The notes: generated by a model from the letters alone, not told the origin. A stretch of DNA of 64,000 nucleotides from Natrinema sp031626495 (GCF_031626495.1 NZ_JAMQOJ010000002.1:124001-188000); one strand, 5' to 3'; positions 44,602 to 53,241 are shown, numbered from the stretch's first letter. Program-made: numbers and translations.

Positions 44602-45855
44602 GTGGTAGACGACTACGTGCGTCGGACGGCAATCACCCGCCTCTCGGTAGACGGTGAGCAACGCGAGTTGCTTGAGGAAACTATCTCCGAGTGGAAGCGT
44701 GGTTGCCAAATCGCCACGGACATGGCGTGGGGCAACTGTAACACAAAAAGCGACGTACAGCCCCTCGCCTACGACGACGTGCGCGAACACACCAACCTCG
44801 GGAGTCAGCACGCGATTCTCGCCACCCACCAAGCCGCACAAGCCATCACTGGGTGTATTGAACGTCGGACGAAAGGCAAGAAGGTGAGCAAGCCGACGTT
44901 CACCGCACCCACGGTGAAGTACGACACCCGGACCATGACGCTGTTCGATGACGGCACAGTGTCTCTCTCCACCACGGAGAGTCGTGTCCGGTGTGAACTT
45001 GCTCTGCCCGACGCCGACGATGGCTACCAACGGCAGTACCTCGACTCGGACACATGGAGCGTTACGGAAAGTACGCTCACCGCCCGTGATGGCGACTACT
45101 TCTTGCATATCGGCTTCCGCCGACCCAAGAACGACACCGAGCGGAACACCGTCGAGGACGGAACGGTCCTCGGGGTTGACCTCGGTATCGAAAACCTCGC
45201 CGTCACAAGCACCGCCTCCTTCGTCAGCGGGCGAGAGTTAACACACGACCTCCGCGAGTTTGAGAAGGTGCGCGCCGGACTCCAACAGACCGGGACGCGA
45301 AGCGCCCATCGAACACTCGAACAGTCGAGTGGCCGCGAGCTTCGATACATCCGCGACGTACTCCACCAAGCGTCCAACGCGATTGTAGATGAAGCACTCC
45401 GATACGAGTGTGACGTGATCGCGTTCGAGGACTTAACCCATATCCGCGACCGCACGGGAGCGTCGTGGGGTCACACGTGGGCATTCCGAACGCTATACGA
45501 ACAGGTGGAGTATAAGGCCGAAGCAGAAGGTATATCGGTGAAGCAAGTGGGTTCGGCGTACACATCGAAGCGGTGCGCCGAGTGCGGATTTACCGCTGAC
45601 GAAAATCGCCCGACTCGCACCGACTTCCGATGTGTGAAGTGCGAGTCGGAAGCGAACGCGGACTACAACGCAGCGAAGAATATCGGGATGCGGTATGTCC
45701 GTCGGGGCCAACAGTCGTCTCGGCGGACGGGCAACAGTCAGCTTGCCCTGAAGTCTGGGACTGTGACGCCGAGTGGCGGATTCACCGCCCACCCGGAAGG
45801 GTTTGACGCCGAGTCCACGGACAAGCCCCACCCTCACAGCGCCGAAGGGGCTTAG
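44602..45855 (+). CDS. tnpB: RNA-guided endonuclease TnpB
   Basis: 417 residues from GTG 44602 (VVDDYVRRTAITRLSVDGEQ). RuvC catalytic residues are visible: Asp in LGVDLGIENLAV (about 197), Glu in IAFEDLTHIRD (about 278), and Asp in ADYNAAKNIGMR near 355. A zinc ribbon with CAEC and CVKC pairs lies between the last two. The C-terminal 50 residues are Ser/Thr/Gly-rich. All key residues are present, so the nuclease may be active. It is directed by an RNA from the right end of the element. No TnpA is nearby, so mobility would need help in trans. Confidence 0.92.
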   Translation: MVDDYVRRTAITRLSVDGEQRELLEETISEWKRGCQIATDMAWGNCNTKSDVQPLAYDDVREHTNLGSQHAILATHQAAQAITGCIERRTKGKKVSKPTFTAPTVKYDTRTMTLFDDGTVSLSTTESRVRCELALPDADDGYQRQYLDSDTWSVTESTLTARDGDYFLHIGFRRPKNDTERNTVEDGTVLGVDLGIENLAVTSTASFVSGRELTHDLREFEKVRAGLQQTGTRSAHRTLEQSSGRELRYIRDVLHQASNAIVDEALRYECDVIAFEDLTHIRDRTGASWGHTWAFRTLYEQVEYKAEAEGISVKQVGSAYTSKRCAECGFTADENRPTRTDFRCVKCESEANADYNAAKNIGMRYVRRGQQSSRRTGNSQLALKSGTVTPSGGFTAHPEGFDAESTDKPHPHSAEGA

Positions 45856-45862
45856 GGTGGGG
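45826..45862 (+). ncRNA. Candidate omega RNA 3' hairpin at the TnpB right end
   Basis: A perfect 9-base stem (45826-45834 with 45854-45862) brackets a 19-base loop and overlaps the last codons of tnpB. In characterised TnpB systems the guide RNA scaffold comes from this part of the element. The guide would be the sequence just downstream, which reads into the end of the regulator gene. Confidence 0.5.
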
Positions 45863-45876
45863 TAGTTGACCTGGTG

Positions 45877-46467
45877 CTAACTCTGACTCTGCCGCAGGTC
45901 GTCACTCGGATAAATCCGATACGTCCGTCCTTGGCGCTCGCGGTACAGCAGGCCGCGCTTCTCGAGAGCACTGACCGTCTGGCTCACTTTACTCTTCGAG
46001 AAGTTCGAGCGATCCCGCAATTCAACCTGGGTGATGCCTGGCGAGGAGAGGACTGGCTCGAGAATCCGGCGTTCATCGTTCGGGAGAAGGTCAAGAACAC
46101 GGGCTCGAGGCTGTTCTTCTGGATTGATCGCGCCATCCGATTGAATGTCACCTTCCGGCGAGCCGTTGACCTCCATGTTGGCCGCGCTTTGTGACTCGTT
46201 CAGCGGTTGATCACTTGCATCAGCTACTGAGAGATCGTCACGGACGGCAAAATATAGTCCACCGAGGATAGCGGCGACGAGCAGTGTCCCGAGGACGTAC
46301 CAGAGCGGATTCGTCCCGTGGACAGCCCCCATCGATGTCCCCATCATCGATCCCATCTGGTCAAAGGCTCGCTGCTGCTGGTACGCTTGCCAGCTGAGCG
46401 CTCCACCGATGATAACGACGGCAGCGACGAGAAACCCGACTACTGCATCGACCTGCCGACGATTCAT
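45877..46467 (-). CDS. Membrane-anchored winged-helix regulator, copper cassette B
   Basis: 196 residues from ATG 46467 (MNRRQVDAVVGFLVAAVVII). It has the same domain order as the sister at 18574. The Met-rich loop between the helices reads FDQMGSMMGTSMGAVHG, and the winged helix FSKSKVSQTVSALEKRGLLY is the best conserved part. The linker between (residues 80-115) differs strongly. The TnpB element sits immediately past its stop codon and leaves the coding sequence intact. Confidence 0.75.
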   Translation of the reverse strand: MNRRQVDAVVGFLVAAVVIIGGALSWQAYQQQRAFDQMGSMMGTSMGAVHGTNPLWYVLGTLLVAAILGGLYFAVRDDLSVADASDQPLNESQSAANMEVNGSPEGDIQSDGAINPEEQPRARVLDLLPNDERRILEPVLSSPGITQVELRDRSNFSKSKVSQTVSALEKRGLLYRERQGRTYRIYPSDDLRQSQS

Positions 46468-46540
46468 CCATTCCACCTCGATTGACCGGAGTACTTGTTC
46501 ATGCTTGATAGTAAGCAAGACGTCACTGTACCAGTTGTGA

Positions 46541-46865
46541 TTGGTCGAAGCAAAAATCGAGGGCGCCTGGTACGGTATCCGGTATCGCGATACAGAGTTC
46601 AACAGAATTCGAGCTGAATCATTAGCACCTCAGTATCCACCACGTCTGGCCAGAGGGCCAGGAGGCGTTCTCCTCTGGTACGTCGGCTTCCACCTTTCGG
46701 GTGTGTTTTTCATCGTCGATTGCTACGCCGTGATCCGGCTCGACGGACGGTCAGTTGCCGGCGCTCAAGGCGAGCGCGCGACAGACGGTCGACTGACGTG
46801 ATCGTGGTCCGTAACCGTACTCCTGATCGTAGCGGTGCCGATCAGTCGTATTCGAATAGAGGAGT
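46541..46865 (-). repeat. Copy 2 of the inverted repeat shared with 350-667
   Basis: The reverse complement of this stretch follows 350-667, including the last codons of a multicopper oxidase (a Tyr-Asp-stop end at about 46854). Thus only the 3' tip of an oxidase gene is left at the border of cassette B. On the plus strand an open frame of 86 codons (from TTG 46541) holds LLWYVGFHLSGVFFIVDCYA, a likely membrane helix partly preserved in copy 1, but no start or ribosome-binding site convinces me. Confidence 0.75.
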
Positions 46866-46950
46866 GACGTTCCGAAAGGTACTGACTTGAAATACGTCTC
46901 ACACGTAGCAGTCAGGTGGCTTTTAACGGTCCCGAGTCCAGGATACGTTT

Positions 46951-47673
46951 GTGAGCACGACGGATCCGAAAGCGATGGCGAAATCTGTGTTCAACGGTGG
47001 CGCTCTCGAACGGTTTGTGGTGGCGAGCACGTGGTTGAACCTGCTGTTTGCGGTCCAGGTGATCGCCGGACTCTCGTTTGCGTACGCCACTGGGGAGACG
47101 GGACATCGAGTTACACTCTTTTTGATCCCATTTATCTGGAGTACTGCCTCTGTCTGGGTCGTCTGGCACACTCAACCCACCCCAGCACAGCGTCGCTTTC
47201 GAATTTTCGCCGCAGTCGTTGTCGCGGCGTATCTGCTAGTGCTGTTCTACCTCTCGGGGTTACTCCAATCGAGTACGCCGCTCATGGAACAGATAACCGG
47301 ACCGAGCGGGATCGGGATCACGTGGGGTCGATCGCTGGGTTGGAGCCCGGTACTGATGTATACCGGAGAGTGGATCGCGTTAACGATCGTTCCGTACCAA
47401 GCGATCGGACTGGCCGCGCTGGCCTATCTCGTCTACGATGCGCTCCTCGAACTCGCCCGGTCGACGATCGGGGGCGTTATTGGAGCCGCTGCGTGTCCGG
47501 CGTGCGTCGGACCGGTACTCGCCCCGTTGCTCGCAGGCGGTGCCAGCGGTTCCTCGTTGGTCTTGGTAGTTGGACGGTACGGGTACGAAATCGCAACGGT
47601 CCTATTTCTCGTCGCGATCACGATCCTCTATCACCGACGGCGTCTCCACCGTCTCTACGCAAGCGTCCGGTGA
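46951..47673 (+). CDS. Membrane protein with CPAC motif (DUF7546-like)
   Basis: 240 residues from GTG 46951; ATG 46975 is the alternative. There are six to seven helices. The conserved-looking segment is VIGAAACPACVGPVLAPLLA, with a Cys-Pro-Ala-Cys pair in a loop near helix 6, followed by GGASGSSLVLVVGRYGYE. Haloarchaeal proteins of this type are found near halocyanin and copper genes. The CPAC pair suggests metal or redox work. The family assignment is tentative. Confidence 0.65.
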   Translation: MSTTDPKAMAKSVFNGGALERFVVASTWLNLLFAVQVIAGLSFAYATGETGHRVTLFLIPFIWSTASVWVVWHTQPTPAQRRFRIFAAVVVAAYLLVLFYLSGLLQSSTPLMEQITGPSGIGITWGRSLGWSPVLMYTGEWIALTIVPYQAIGLAALAYLVYDALLELARSTIGGVIGAAACPACVGPVLAPLLAGGASGSSLVLVVGRYGYEIATVLFLVAITILYHRRRLHRLYASVR

Positions 47674-47957
47674 TGAGCCGACGAGTCCGGCACAGGTGAG
47701 CAGATTGTAGCCGTGGGCGAACTGACGGTCCCTTCGTTTACCTGCAAAGCGATCTTTGGCGACATTGTCGTGTCCTCTATTGTAAATAGAAGACAATACC
47801 TTGCGGGAACAGGAGCACTGGTCCCGAGCGGAGCGATCGGTGCTTCGGAGACCGGTCGCGCACACTAGGACGCCAATTCCGCCAGTCGGATAGGCGAGGA
47901 GACGGGCAACGGTCAGGGCCGGCGGCCCGGACGGTCCTTCACCTCTCGGGCGACGAC
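47674..47957. other. Short spacer with Tat signal remnant and decayed DsrE start
   Basis: Holds the 33-codon Tat remnant described separately and the upstream edge of the DsrE remnant. No other feature seen. Confidence 0.35.
47770..47868 (+). pseudogene. Twin-arginine signal peptide remnant
   Basis: GTG 47770 opens a 32-residue frame, SSIVNRRQYLAGTGALVPSG, that resembles the start of a Tat-exported haloarchaeal protein and stops at 47868. Nothing after it looks like the mature protein. Probably the beginning of a lost secreted protein. Confidence 0.4.
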
Positions 47958-48204
47958 GTGGTGGAGCAAGAGATGGCGCTGATGAACGCGAAGAACCTCT
48001 TGGAGGACCCGACGGTCAACAACCGCGAGATCCGATTCGTCGCCAACATGCGGGCCATCTTCGGCTACGTCGAGGGCGAAACCGAGCACGCGGACCTCGT
48101 TCGATCCCTCGCGGAGTCGGGCATCGAGTTCAAGGCATGTGAAAACGCCATGGCGACGCTCGATGTCTCAGAGTCCGAACTCCTTCCGGTTGTCGACACG
48201 GTCC
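47931..48204 (+). pseudogene. DsrE-family protein, both ends lost
   Basis: The frame reads TVLHLSGDDVVEQEMALMNA, then VANMRAIFGYVEGETEHADL and FKACENAMATLDVSESELLP. This is the DsrE/DsrF-like fold with the conserved Cys of CENAM. The normal first residues and start codon are missing (only Ala-Arg precede) and the last 20 residues (VPSAVGELT-type) are replaced by the reverse strand of a rhodanese gene. The original protein would carry sulfur in sulfane-sulfur transfer. Confidence 0.75.
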
Positions 48205-48303
48205 AGCTTCGAAGCTGTCCTCGAGCCGCGTGTCGATGAGCGTGAACTGTTCATCGGCGTCGATCTTCTCCGCGAGTTGTTCCGCAGTGATGTTCTTGAC
48301 CAT
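48205..48303 (-). pseudogene. Rhodanese-domain N-terminal remnant
   Basis: ATG 48303 gives MVKNITAEQLAEKIDADEQF, TLIDTRLEDSFEA, then loses similarity. It matches the beginning of the rhodanese-lactamase fusion at 16569 (MVNQISPERLAEMIDSNEAF). A GGTGAG ribosome-binding motif precedes the ATG. About 33 codons survive; the rest was replaced at the junction with the DsrE remnant. Confidence 0.75.
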
Positions 48304-48360
48304 TATCTCTCACCTGTATTCTGCCCGTGTCTACTGTTGAGTCGTTGGCTCTGTCGTCGT

Positions 48361-50151
48361 CTAGCGCTTGTGGTTACGCCCTTCTTCAGGGAAGGCATTC
48401 CCACGAGGGATCATCGCCGTCTCGCAGTAGGCCTCTCCGCCCTGGTAGTCGACGCCCGGTTGAATGAACGGATACGGCCCGTCGGCGGGCGTGTTCTGTG
48501 CGCGGCCGCCGTCGTCGGCCGTCTCGACCAGTCCCATCACCTCGTAGTCGACCGGCGAGCGCTCATCGAGGTACTCGACGATGACGTCGACCGGAATCGT
48601 CTCGTCGTCCACCTGAACGTCCTGGAACGGGAACCCGCAGTTGCCCAGGTCGCGTTCGGGGTCGCCGGGCCGGCGGAACGTTGCCACGGAGTAAGTCTCC
48701 TCGGGGTCGACCGGCTCGCCGTCGATTCGCATTTCGACGAGGCGACGCCCACGCTTGGCCGTCGGGTCGACGGTCACCTCGACGTTCGAAGAGAAGTTCC
48801 GGACTCGACCGTCCTCTTGGTCGTAGGGATACGGGGTGAAGTTGTCCTCGAGGAACTCCTCCATGTGATTCGTGAGCTGCTGGCCGTAGGCGACGCCGCG
48901 AGCGACCGGCGTGGTCATCGGGAAAAACGTGTACAGCTGGCCGAGCGTGATCTCGCCGGGCGGGATAGCGGTCCCGTACCGGAATCCGTGTGAGACGGCG
49001 AGATCGGTGTCGAAGTGCGCCTGCAGTGCGTCGTTGAACAGCGTGTTCCAGGCGCTCTCGAGGAACGACTGCCGGTAGAGCGACGTTTTCGTCTCCCCGA
49101 CGATCGTATCGAGGGGACGGTCGAGCGTTCCAGCTCCCCGCTCGAACCCGGGGTCGTTCGCAAAGAATGGCTCGCGAACGGCCTCGACCGTCTCCTGTGC
49201 ATCGGCGTCCGGTTCCGGCGTGTGCTCGCCGTCCTCGGTGAGACAGTAGAGGTGGTGTCGGAACTGCACGTCACCGTCGCGTACGCGGAGGCCGACACGG
49301 CCGAGTGCCTCGCCCATCCCCGACTCGACGACCACCGTCTCGGTCTCCTCGACGACGATCGGGTCGTAGGTGTACTCGTGGGTGTGCGCGCTGAACATCA
49401 CGTCGACGCTCGGGCAGTCCTTGGCGGCCTGGACCATCCACGGGAGGCCGATCTCGGTGACGGCGACCACGACATCCGCGCCGTCTTCACGGGCGGCATG
49501 CGCTGACTCTTCGAGCAGCGCGGGGTGTTTGCCGAAGCGGTATTTTCCCTCGTAGAACGCTGGCGCCATCCGGTCGACGTAGACGTTCGTCATCCCGACG
49601 ACGCCGATCGAAACTCCCCCAACGTCAAGGAGTTCGTAGGCGTCGTACAGTCGGTCGTCGGTCTCCCAGTCGTAGAGATTGTTCGCGAGGACGGGGGCGT
49701 CGAGTTCGTCCATCAGTTCCACGAAGTTGCCGTCCTCGGCAGCCTCGTTCGAGTAATCCCAGTTTCCTGGGACGTAGACGTCGGGGTCGATGTGCTCGTT
49801 GATGGGATCGAGCATCGCCCGCCCGTCGGTGTAGGTCGTCACGGCGGAGCCGTGGAACGTGTCGCCGCTCATCAGCGTACAGATATCGTGGTCCGTGCGG
49901 AGTTCCTCGAGTTTGGCTGCGAGGAGCGGAACGCCGCCCCCGCGCTTGATGACGCGGTCGTCGTCTCCGAACTCGAAGTTCGGTTTCGACGTCGAGTTAT
50001 CGTAGTATACCTGGTAGCGTGGCGTGAGCTGCCCGTGGAGGTCGCTGACGTGCGCGAAGACGACGTCTGGGTCGCCCGCGCCGTCGCTGACAGGATCGCC
50101 ACCGAGGGACTTCCGCTCACCGATGGACGTCTCGTTCTCGTTCCCGTTCAT
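48361..50151 (-). CDS. SoxB/5'-nucleotidase-like metallophosphoesterase
   Basis: 596 residues. Metal motifs of the family are visible: DPDVVFAHVSDLHGQL (about 28-43), CTLMSGDTFHGSAV (about 91), PGNWDYSNEA (about 128), TEIGLPWM, and SAHTHEYTYD (about 250). The C-terminal half is the 5'-nucleotidase substrate domain (SHGFRYGTAIPPGEITLGQL). SoxB thiosulfohydrolases share this architecture, and neighbours are sulfur genes, so hydrolysis of a sulfur-bound sulfate is plausible. A 5'-nucleotidase or UDP-sugar hydrolase remains possible. There is no signal peptide, unlike bacterial SoxB. Confidence 0.8.
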   Translation of the reverse strand: MNGNENETSIGERKSLGGDPVSDGAGDPDVVFAHVSDLHGQLTPRYQVYYDNSTSKPNFEFGDDDRVIKRGGGVPLLAAKLEELRTDHDICTLMSGDTFHGSAVTTYTDGRAMLDPINEHIDPDVYVPGNWDYSNEAAEDGNFVELMDELDAPVLANNLYDWETDDRLYDAYELLDVGGVSIGVVGMTNVYVDRMAPAFYEGKYRFGKHPALLEESAHAAREDGADVVVAVTEIGLPWMVQAAKDCPSVDVMFSAHTHEYTYDPIVVEETETVVVESGMGEALGRVGLRVRDGDVQFRHHLYCLTEDGEHTPEPDADAQETVEAVREPFFANDPGFERGAGTLDRPLDTIVGETKTSLYRQSFLESAWNTLFNDALQAHFDTDLAVSHGFRYGTAIPPGEITLGQLYTFFPMTTPVARGVAYGQQLTNHMEEFLEDNFTPYPYDQEDGRVRNFSSNVEVTVDPTAKRGRRLVEMRIDGEPVDPEETYSVATFRRPGDPERDLGNCGFPFQDVQVDDETIPVDVIVEYLDERSPVDYEVMGLVETADDGGRAQNTPADGPYPFIQPGVDYQGGEAYCETAMIPRGNAFPEEGRNHKR

Positions 50152-50439
50152 CGTGGCGCAGTTGCAGATACGTCCTCCTATTGTTCATTGATTGTGGTTA
50201 CTATTCGAAATACCGAACAAGACCCTCTACGAACACTGTGTCGCAGAAGATTGGACATGACGGCCGAGGATCACTATCCTCGAGTTGGAAACAGAAACTC
50301 GTGGCGCAGTCGAGGTGTGATTTTAAAATGTGATAGGGGACGTCTCCTTGCGGTTCTTAGGGACAATTAGTCTAAGCGAGGAAGGCTTAATATCGCCTGC
50401 AAAGATGCGAACGCTAACTCGCTCGTGGAGGCGGTACCG

Positions 50440-51225
50440 ATGACGAGTAACTGGGTGACGACGGGATTGTCTACGGTCGTCATTCTGGTGGCGTCCGCCA
50501 TTCACGGGATCGCCGGATTCGGCTTCGCACAAGTGTCGATGGGCCTGATGCCGCTGTTCCGGTCGCCTTCGAGCGCCTCGATCATCTTCACGGCGACGGC
50601 GGTCGTGAGTAACGCCCGCGTCTGGTGGAGCGTTCGAGAGGCGTTCGACTGGGAGAAGTGGATCGTCCCTGTCGGCGGCCTCGTCGTCGGGATGCCGCTC
50701 GGCATCTACGTGTTCAGCCAGTTCAACAAAGCACAGATGCGTGTCGCCATCGGCGCAGTTCTCGTGCTCGCGGTCATTATCGTCGGCGCGACCCAGCAAC
50801 TCGACGTCGTCACCGACTGGATCGAGGAGATGGACTACCGGCCGGGGAAGATAGTCGGCGCGACGGCCGGCCTACTCGCCGGGATTTTCGGCGGTTCCGT
50901 CGCCGTCCCCGGCCCGCCGATGATCGTCTACGGGGCGTTCATGTCGGCAAGCGGGTTCTGGAGTGATGAGGAAATGAAGGCCACGTTCACAGCCTTCTTC
51001 GGGACGCTCATGCTGTATCGTCTCGGGAGCCTCACGTACACGGGGGCCGTGACGACGCCGCTGATGATCGAGGCCGCAATAGCCGTTCCGATGGTGTTCC
51101 TCGGTGCGTGGGTCGGCGTCTACATCTTCGACCACATCCCCGAGCGTATCTTCCAGTGGGTCGTGCTGGCGCTGCTGACCGTGAACGCGTTTGTCCTCCT
51201 GTTTACAGCAGTTCCGGAACTCTAA
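50440..51225 (+). CDS. Sulfite exporter TauE/SafE family membrane protein (third type)
   Basis: 261 residues from ATG 50440, with GGAGG 10 bases before. Two half-repeats begin IHGIAGFGFAQVSMGLMPLF and AGLLAGIFGGSVAVPGPPMI, the latter with the VPGPP motif of one TauE subgroup. It is only distantly related to the two paralogues at 2174 and 39194. It is divergent from the SoxB-like gene (gap 288 bases), consistent with export of sulfite from that reaction. Confidence 0.88.
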   Translation: MTSNWVTTGLSTVVILVASAIHGIAGFGFAQVSMGLMPLFRSPSSASIIFTATAVVSNARVWWSVREAFDWEKWIVPVGGLVVGMPLGIYVFSQFNKAQMRVAIGAVLVLAVIIVGATQQLDVVTDWIEEMDYRPGKIVGATAGLLAGIFGGSVAVPGPPMIVYGAFMSASGFWSDEEMKATFTAFFGTLMLYRLGSLTYTGAVTTPLMIEAAIAVPMVFLGAWVGVYIFDHIPERIFQWVVLALLTVNAFVLLFTAVPEL

Positions 51226-51457
51226 CCGCGTCAAACTGTCGCCAGTTCGAGGCGGTTCCAGTGACTCCTTACTGCACTGGTTACACTCGCTAAATCAGCA
51301 TCCAGTGAGATACACTCGCCGACCGGTTTTCCCAAGCTAACCAGTGACTTACGACTGGGAGACGTAGGTACATCTCACCGCTATCGACCGGAGCACTGAC
51401 GATCGACTGTGAATGCCGCTTCCAGCAATAATTGTAACCGAACGGGCGTGATCGACT

Positions 51458-52084
51458 GTGACCGCGACGACTGGAGTAAAGACACTGCTTTTTGACGTGG
51501 GGTTGGTAGCCGGTGCTACCCTCGTCGTTGGACTCGTCATCAGTATCCGTAGTCCGACGCGACGCTTCTGGCCGCACGGCGAGCCCGACTGGACGTTCTG
51601 GGTCGGTTGGGCGGCTTGGTTACTCTACTTCGGGGGTCTGTTCGGCGTGGCCTATCTCGACTGGTGGAATTGGTACCGACCTCCGACGCTCGTTCAGGTG
51701 ATCAGTCTCCTGCTGGTGCTCGCTGGAGCCGTGTTGGCCACCTTGGCCGTGTGGCGCCTTGGGTTTTGGGAAAGTAGCGGCCTCGAGGGGCACCTGAACA
51801 CCGAGGGCCCGTACCGGTATTCGCGTAATCCGCAGTACGTCGGATATGTCGCCATGCTCGGGGGTGGCGCTGTCCTCGCCGGATCGTGGTTGACAGCTGT
51901 CCTCGCTCTCGTCGGCATCGTCTGGTTTCTACTCGCCCCACTCGCCGAAGAACCGTGGCTCCGCGAGCAGTACGGGGATGCCTATGAGGAGTATCTGAGA
52001 TCGGTACCGCGGTTCCTCGGCCGAAGACACCTCGAACCGTCGCGGCAGGACCAGACCGACCGATCGAAAGGAGGCAATCTGTGA
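51458..52084 (+). CDS. Isoprenylcysteine carboxyl methyltransferase-like membrane protein
   Basis: 208 residues from GTG 51458. Five membrane helices. The cofactor region reads GPYRYSRNPQYVGYVAMLGG followed by EEPWLREQYGDAYEEYLRSV, the ICMT/PEMT signature (RHPxY-type and EE motifs). Such proteins methylate a lipid or a thiol with S-adenosylmethionine. A UbiE-like methyltransferase follows after 84 bases in the same direction. Confidence 0.85.
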   Translation: MTATTGVKTLLFDVGLVAGATLVVGLVISIRSPTRRFWPHGEPDWTFWVGWAAWLLYFGGLFGVAYLDWWNWYRPPTLVQVISLLLVLAGAVLATLAVWRLGFWESSGLEGHLNTEGPYRYSRNPQYVGYVAMLGGGAVLAGSWLTAVLALVGIVWFLLAPLAEEPWLREQYGDAYEEYLRSVPRFLGRRHLEPSRQDQTDRSKGGNL

Positions 52085-52168
52085 CCAGTGATTCCCCACA
52101 ACCGATCGAAGGAAGCAGGTGTATCGTTCCACGTGGTAAGAACACGGTGATTTGAAGAGGAAACACCA

Positions 52169-52831
52169 ATGACAGGCACATCACACCCGATATTTGCCCG
52201 ACTGTACGACCCGGTGATGAAGCCGGCAGAGCGAACTGTGCTCGCTGACCACCGCCGCTATCTTGTGGATGAGATATCCGGGGCGGTTCTGGACCTCGGT
52301 GCGGGGACGGGCGCGATGTTTCCGTACATCAGTGAAGCCACTGCTGATGGTGTAGACGTCACTCTGTTCGCGATCGAGCCAGACCCACACATGCGCCGGC
52401 AAGCAGTCGAACGAGCACGCGAGCTTGGACTCGACATCGAGATCAAAAGCGCCAGAGCCGAAGCACTTCCGTTCGCAGATGACTCGTTTGATGTCGTTAT
52501 CGCGTCACTCGTGTTCTGTACCATCCCCGATTTCGCCGCCGCGCTCTCCGAAGTAGCCCGGGTACTGAAGTCAGGTGGCGAATTCCGGTTCCTCGAGCAC
52601 GTCCGCGGAGAGGGTGCCGTGGGTGTCGCCCACGACGTACTCGCCCCAGCGTGGCATACCGTCGCTGGCGGCTGTCACCTAAATCGCGAAACGGACGAGA
52701 TGTTTCGAGACGACGATCGATTCGAACTTGTCGATTACACGCAGGTGGAGGACGTCCCACAGGTCGTTCCAATCGTCCGTGGGACGCTCAAACGCCGACG
52801 TGAGGGCTCGATTCTTTCTCAGTTCGTGTGA
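52169..52831 (+). CDS. Class I SAM-dependent methyltransferase
   Basis: 220 residues. VLDLGAGTGAMFPYISEAT is motif I, FAIEPDPHMRRQAVERA motif II, and LPFADDSFDVVIASLVFCTI motif post-I/III, as in UbiE/Coq5 and methyltransferase-11 proteins. It ends in VGIVRGT-type and basic residues. The substrate cannot be told. It may share a transcript with the membrane methyltransferase upstream. Confidence 0.88.
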   Translation: MTGTSHPIFARLYDPVMKPAERTVLADHRRYLVDEISGAVLDLGAGTGAMFPYISEATADGVDVTLFAIEPDPHMRRQAVERARELGLDIEIKSARAEALPFADDSFDVVIASLVFCTIPDFAAALSEVARVLKSGGEFRFLEHVRGEGAVGVAHDVLAPAWHTVAGGCHLNRETDEMFRDDDRFELVDYTQVEDVPQVVPIVRGTLKRRREGSILSQFV

Positions 52832-53241
52832 ATAACGAAGCCAAGGTCATCTCTTCGCAATGGGGATGGCGTACTATAGGAACGGCAACGCGTGATGTGC
52901 ATCCCCCCACCTGCTCGGTAGTCACCGATGGATCGATGTCATACGCTCGTGGCAGTCGTTCAATGATAGACCGGAACGGACTCCTGAGTAGCTGGAGGTA
53001 CAGCGTCGTTCACTTCCAGAATTGCCTGACGCTGTGTCCCGTGATGTCTTCGACCGCTTTGAGGTTAAACCTCGCATCGTCGAAAGCGGCGTTGTACTGT
53101 TCGACAGTACCTAATGACGGTATATCCCACACCGCTGAAATCAACTGTCGTGTGAATCGCTCTATGACACTCTCGGTGGCTGTGGCTAAACTGCAAAAGT
53201 GCGTACCGGCTCCCCGGTATCGTTTCGATAGCGGAGAATCC
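52832..53241. other. Stretch with an unidentified coding remnant on the minus strand
   Basis: On the minus strand around 53010-53150 a frame reads TVEQYNAAFDDARFNLKAVE, DITGHSVRQFWK and stops. The composition is that of a haloarchaeal protein, but I do not recognise the family. No start codon or complete domain. Confidence 0.35.

Larger units (their letters stand above)
44490..45878 (+). mobile_element. IS200/IS605-type element, TnpB only
   Basis: The element holds tnpB without tnpA. A left-end hairpin is visible: CCCCTTCCT at 44495-44503 pairs with AGGAAGGGG at 44529-44537. At the right end CCCCACCCT (45826-45834) pairs with AGGGTGGGG (45854-45862), overlapping the tnpB stop. The right boundary is put near 45878 because the regulator's coding sequence ends at 45877. 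The exact left end is uncertain. Confidence 0.7.

Noticed and set aside
48139..50370. Two long plus-strand frames (284 and 281 codons)
   Set aside because: Antisense of the SoxB-like enzyme; no domain and composition typical of shadows.
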